DNA of 64,000 nucleotides from Paragordius varius (lineage: Eukaryota > Nematomorpha), in NCBI GenBank assembly GCA_964247055.1, contig OZ176053.1, positions 1,860,001-1,924,000 on the forward strand. Reading direction: 5' to 3'. Below the pieces are notes generated by a model. It had not been told where the DNA came from. It saw nothing but the letters and a program-made list of their open reading frames with translations, and made no database searches. Position numbers and translations under genes: made by a program. Below are positions 59,217 through 64,000 of this stretch, in pieces. Within the stretch, counting starts at the first letter, position 1, and each line of letters opens with the position of its first letter.

Positions 59217-60987
59217 TATGCCGTCTCGCACGTGTAAGTTGAGGGAATAACGGTTAGGATAACTGAACACATTTTTTTATATTTTCATATTTATTTGGCA
59301 CATCTTACCAAAACTCTACATATCTTTCTACTCTATGATTCTCCTTGAATATAGCCTCCAAATTGAAATCATTCTAGATATTCTTTAATCATATGCGCCT
59401 GATCAAAACCGAAATGCTCAAATTGCTTAATATAGGATCCATATGCCATGGATTTTAAATGAGTTTTAAGCAATTTTTAATATTTTTAAATTCAAATCTA
59501 AATCTGGTTATATAAATGTTAAATGATTGTCTATTAATAAATTAATGTCCGCGGTAAATTCTATATTTTCTTCATGAATCGTTTTAAGTGTTGGAAAATA
59601 TGGGAGTGTTTTATTTATAAAATTTGGATTATATATTAATAATTTTTTTTAAAAAGCAATATTTGATTAGAAAATTGGGTTATTATTTTGCTCCCTTGAT
59701 GACTTGTATTAAAAATACTAAGTTTGTGAGTAATGTCGCAAAGGTTAATAAAATCCACCATTTGTCACTATTAATTTCCTCGTCAATTCTGTTATCTTTA
59801 TAATAGAATTGCATAACTTAAATCAAAAATCTATTTAATACTTTAGGCGTAGCCACCTCACACCGGTGTACAAAAAATATCATAAAACTCACTGTGGACA
59901 TCTTTCAGAAGGTTTTTGAATATACGGGATTTAAATTATCTGCCACGAATGTGGTTAATCATATTCACAACCGTTTTAATTACTGAATTGAGTGATTCAT
60001 CTTTTACTCGCGAAACCAAGTTTTGCTGATGAATAAGGCAGCGAAAGGATAAAATATTTTTTATATTTGTTTTTAAAAGAGGAATAAATCCTTTGTTTAT
60101 TCAAATCATAGAGGGACAGCCATCTGTGCAGATCACCAATTTTATAATCCATTATTGTCGAAAAAAGTGCTAATTATTTCGAGAAAACTTACTTTCGTGG
60201 TATTATTCATTGGTAAAAATTCCTCGTTGATTATGTTGTCGTTGCAAAATCTCACGAAGAGCTCATATTGAGGTGTTGAACTAATATCAGTCCTAGAATC
60301 AATAGCATTAAAATTGCAGTTTCTCAGAGTTAATAATGTATTGTTAAAAATATATTTAGACAGATCTTGAATGCGCCGAGCACATGTTTCAATTAGAAAG
60401 TTGAATTTTTTTTAATTTGCCTCATGATATGATTTTTATTATGGAATTTATCAACAAAAAAATTGGAACCATTTATAAGACATTCTTTTATTAGTTGGGA
60501 ATCAGTAAACGTCATGTTTTCCTAAAATATAGCAAATTTCATACGAAGCTAATGTTAAAGCTTTTTCCTGGGAACTATGGGCATAATAAATTTCTATAAT
60601 TCCATAACCTTTTTATATTTTTCGTTTCTTTCCTCATGATTTTCACGTAATTTATGAAAATGGATTGTAAAATGCATTTCAATATTTTTTTATAATTATG
60701 TTGTCCTTACATATATGGCAGGTAACAACATTTTTATTTTGAACGACAAAGAATTTTTCTCCCCATTCTTTTACGGCGATTTTCATCGCATAATTTACGC
60801 TTTTTAATTAGATGTCATCCTTTAAATTTATGTTCAAATATTATGTATATTTTTTGAAATAATATAAAACACAGGTCGAAATTTAATGATGTTATTTTGA
60901 AAAATATTTTATGGGAATAAGTTAAAATGATGCAGGATAGCAATGAAAAGAATAAGTGTATGGAGTTTGAGTGAAATGCTTGCTTAA

Positions 60988-61558
60988 CACTTGGATACAA
61001 CACACTCATTTTAGTCCTTCGATTCAAATTGGGAGTTGGATACCCCAGGTTTGTTTAACATTAAATTCTTTAAAAAATATAGAAGGAATCGAAACCATGG
61101 CTAAATTTTGCACTTATCTAACATTAATAAACTGAAATATATAATTTTATTCAAAAATACTTGATATTACTTATTTTGAGCTTAAACTGAAAGGTAAAAA
61201 TTTAGTCAACGTGACATGTGTCAAATTGTCAAATTAAAAAATAATACAAAATAAACCGCTTTTTCTATTTCTATCAATGATAGATGTAATTTATATAAAA
61301 AATAAGCTTTAGTTTTACCCTTAAAATCAAATGAAGACGATTATTTGCAAAATTTTTGTAAAATAAAAATGGCGTCGAAGTAGTTTGGGATGGAACTTTT
61401 TTTCAAAACAAAATTTTATCAGGATATTTTGGCATATTTATATAATATTTATCAGGATAGAAGCATGAAATTGGGACCGTTTCCTTCAGTAGTTTTGTAA
61501 AAATTTTAATTTAAATTTAGTCTGGGGTATTTAGATACCCCAGTTTGAACCGAAGTGT
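60988..61558. mobile_element. Family B TTAA MITE inside the hAT
   Basis: 571 bp with exact TTAA on both sides (60984-60987, 61559-61562), ends CACTTGGATACAACACACTC and (reversed) CACTTCGGTTCAAACTGGGG, and the palindrome GGGGTATTTAGATACCCC. It closely resembles 22689-23269 in reverse, so both are fairly recent. Confidence 0.85.
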
Positions 61559-62045
61559 TAAATACAGATGCAATAAAAATGTCAAAATAGAAAAGAAAAT
61601 AGAATACAGAAACAGAAACATGTGCTAAAATTTTGAAATCATTCTAATGTAAGGAAATTTTTTTACATTCAAATTGGGTAAAAAATAAAAACTACGAAAA
61701 TTCGTTTATGTGATTTTAAAAATTCATAAATAAAAAAATAATATAAGTATCAATATGGTCATAGGGCAATTTTAGAGCACTCTAAGGGCCGCATGCGGCC
61801 CGCGGGCCGCGGTTTGAGTATCACTGGTTTAAACCTTCGGATTTCAGATAGGCTATATTTATTTTGTTGTTTTTTGTTATTTCCAGTACTTATTATGGGT
61901 TTTCTCTTCGGTTGATTCTTACAAAAATTCCTCTTACTTATACTAGTGAATATTATATATTTTTAATATGATTGACTGCTTTATTATTCGAATGTCAGAT
62001 GGATGCTGGGCAGCCACTTTTATTACCAGGATTATAGATAATATA

Positions 62046-63018
62046 TCATAATTTTATGCAATGCAATAATATTTGAACTTATCTAATTTTCTAAAATATT
62101 TGGACAATTTACTCCAAAGCGATAGCTTATAATTAATTAAAATTAATTAGACTTAGGGATTTTATGTCCAAAAGTCGGGATTAATAGCCAAAATAGTACA
62201 TGCATAAAATCGCAGTGTTTATATTTATCAAAATTGTCATATTTATACGATAATTTTTTATAAGGCTAATTTTATTGGGTACCTATAATATATATTCATA
62301 TATATATATTATATATGATCTTTAAAATAAAAATTAAGATATTCAATCGTAATTGCCCCATATCGGATCGCAAAATTTGCCCACAGTATTCTTATTTTCT
62401 TGGCTAAATAGTGCTATATTCCAAAAAACATCATTATTTACTATATTATAATAAAAAAACAAAACAATATTTTAATAAAATTTTAACTTTTAGATGTGGG
62501 CTTCCAAACTCTCATTTATTTGGTTCCCTCCAAAATGGGCCAGATTTTAATTAAACACACAAAAGCCGAAATTTTACGATAATAAATACGTGGTAAACTA
62601 AAATAATATTTTAATGCATTTTTGTTAAATAATTTTAACAAAATCTTTTACCTTATAATATATGGAAAATTTTGAAAACGATATAAAAGCAGTAATCATA
62701 AACATAATTTTTCTATATAATTTGATGATGTATAACATTTCTATCACCACAGAATCTACAGTTGTCCGTCTAATTTAAAAATATTTTTTGTGAAAATGTG
62801 CGATAAATGTTGATTTTAGGTCCAGATATTAAATTTATAAATCTTATATTATCCTGAAGCTTTTAGCCATCAAATGATACATTTATTATAACCTTATATT
62901 TTTTAATGTGCATCGTGTATAGTGCGAATATTTTATACACCATATCATAAGTACTAACAATCACCAAAATTACTATAAATTTTCAATCATTATTTATTAA
63001 AAAAATTATATTTATGGC
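62046..63018. other. AT-rich DNA with a family D repeat
   Basis: Family D blocks occur at 62515-62770 (CCAAAATGGGCCAG, AAAAGCCGAAATTTTACGA). Otherwise no gene or repeat was recognised. Confidence 0.4.
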
Positions 63019-63090
63019 TTGTACTACAGACCAATGATACGAAGGTCTATCATTTTAAACAGTATATATATATATATATATGTGTGTAAG

Positions 63091-63971
63091 CGTACAGCGC
63101 CCACAAAAGATAACCTGTTAAAATATATACATTTAGATAGGAAAATGTATCAGGATTACACTTTTGATCTGGCCGTTACGAGTAATATAAGAAAGATATA
63201 CAGTTTTGTGCTAAGTGCCCCATATCAGAAAATTCCAAATTTGCGCACATTTTTTAAATGTTTTGGGTGAAAGCTAAATGCTTTATTACAAAAGATATCA
63301 CGAAAATATATTATCTACCTATGATCAGCAAAACATTATTTTAATTTTATTTAAAGGTAGGGGAAAGTCCCAATTTTTTCACTCTTCTAAAATGGGCTGG
63401 TTTTTTCAAAATAAACCCAAAAATGCCGAGAGTGCGTGCCTGACAAAATTTTAAATATTTTAGATTTTAATATTAACTAAAAATATTTATAATGCATATA
63501 TTTTTCATAAATTTTATCTTTAGCAATTTGTTGAAGCGTACGCATACTATTTTGAGGCTTGATGGAAACGGTGTAAAAACGCTTTAAGATATTAAAAAAC
63601 ACTATTTCTTAATAATTCAATGATGCTGAACATTTTTATTACCTCGTTTTCAAATTTATATTTATAAATTGTCTTTTTTATAAAAATCCGCCAAAATTTG
63701 AAAGTCGAACTTGAGGCGATATGAATGTTCAGCTTAAGAGAACAGCCCATTTAAAAGAGCGAAAAATTTTCGGCTCATGGAGCCGGAATTTTTTAAAATA
63801 TTATTTTGCTTTTTACAGGTAATTGATATATTTAATGATATTTTTGGGGTTGAATCATTTAGCTTTCACCAAAAAAATGACAAATTGTACCATTTTCTGC
63901 TATTTAGAAAATACCACAAAAGTTTAAATAATTTATCTTATATCAATCGTAAGGGCCGACACGCATTATAA
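63091..63971 (+). CDS. Possible exons of an unidentified gene at the window edge
   Basis: Two stretches look coding by composition. At 63091-63267, after an AG, an open frame starts KRTAPTKDNLLKYIHLDRKM and continues YQDYTFDLAVTSNIRKIYSF with balanced codons (CTGGCCGTTACG). At 63819-63971, after TTTTTACAG, another reads VIDIFNDIFGVESFSFHQKN and ends with a stop after INRKGRHAL. A 46-nt mini-intron could place TNDTK just before the first. The obvious donor at the end of the first stretch does not match the phase of the second, so they may not be directly joined, or one may be spurious. A family D repeat lies between them. I recognise no domain. Confidence 0.3.
63370..63760. repeat. Interspersed repeat, family D, best copy
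   Basis: Contains AAAATGGGCTGG, AAATAAACCCAAAAATGCCGA, TTGATGGAAACGGTG and AATAATTCAATGATGCTGAAC, in the same order as the pieces at 55100-55800 and 57005-57330. About 390 bp; no clear termini or coding capacity. Confidence 0.55.
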
Positions 63972-64000
63972 TAATCCTGATATATTTTCCTATAAGATAT

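Larger units (their letters stand above)
57780..61826 (-). mobile_element. hAT transposon, broken, carrying two other elements
   Basis: Exact 8-bp duplication GTTTAAAC (57772-57779, 61827-61834) with ends CAGTGGTACTCACC and CAGTGATACTCAAACC. Minus-strand transposase pieces: GCPSMI then NKGFIPLLKTNIKNILSFRC and LIHQQNLVSRVKDESLNSVI near 60150-59950, then FKNLLKDVHSEL, and the dimerisation end near 58050. This is the hAT type domesticated elsewhere as GTF2IRD2/ZBED-like proteins. Many stops and shifts are present. It contains the CACTA-like element at 58084-59216 and a TTAA MITE at 60988-61558. Confidence 0.85.

Noticed and set aside
1-64000. CRISPR arrays, bacterial operons or riboswitches
   Set aside because: All well-supported genes are spliced and eukaryotic; the regular repeats found are transposon arms or satellites without spacers.

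Overview
The window is very AT-rich nuclear DNA from a eukaryote, most likely a small metazoan. It carries GT-AG introns, a DNAJA co-chaperone ending in a prenylation box, a GH18 chitinase, TRAPPC3, TIM17 and a phosducin-like 3 protein, set among many interspersed DNA transposons and LINE pieces. Several introns are only 23-34 nt and sit toward the 5' ends of their genes. Such mini-introns, 5'-biased, are known in trematode flatworms; very short introns are also known in dicyemids. A low-GC parasitic lineage such as a myxozoan cannot be excluded. The species cannot be fixed from the sequence.

Layout. 115-4725 (-): complete nine-exon chitinase. 4726-12400: AT-rich intergenic DNA with a mariner relic, old TTAA-MITE copies and a LINE relic. 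12413-16625: compact cluster of TRAPPC3 (+), TIM17 (-) and PDCL3-like (+); TIM17 and PDCL3 are head to head with 85 bp between start codons. 17010-23580: LINE with a PHD-like finger, split by a foldback element, then MITE and CACTA-like pieces. 23820-30368 (+): ten-exon DNAJA2-like gene with elements in its introns. 30819-31072 (-): candidate two-exon secreted peptide. 31400-37800: nested LINE, hAT and foldback elements. 39764-40530: partial duplicate of the last DNAJA exon. 40670-42240: GC-richer island with a tandem repeat. 43088-47380: 4-kb transposon with ~540-bp inverted repeats inside a small foldback element. 47975-56426 (-): three-exon gene for a 102-aa secreted protein whose 7.6-kb first intron holds nested hAT elements, a foldback element and a TTAA MITE. 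57400-62045: hAT inside one CACTA-like copy and carrying a second, inverted one. 63000-64000: possible exons of an unidentified gene cut by the window edge.

The most unusual pattern is a group of foldback/MITE families (A, C and E below). All end in TATACCATTT...AAATGGTATA, yet each has arms built from a different short tandem repeat. They look like relatives mobilised by one machinery, with array-type subterminal sites that have diverged. The host genes are housekeeping functions (ER-Golgi tethering, mitochondrial import, chaperoning) plus secreted proteins and do not form a joint pathway. All calls come from reading the sequence; no database search was run.
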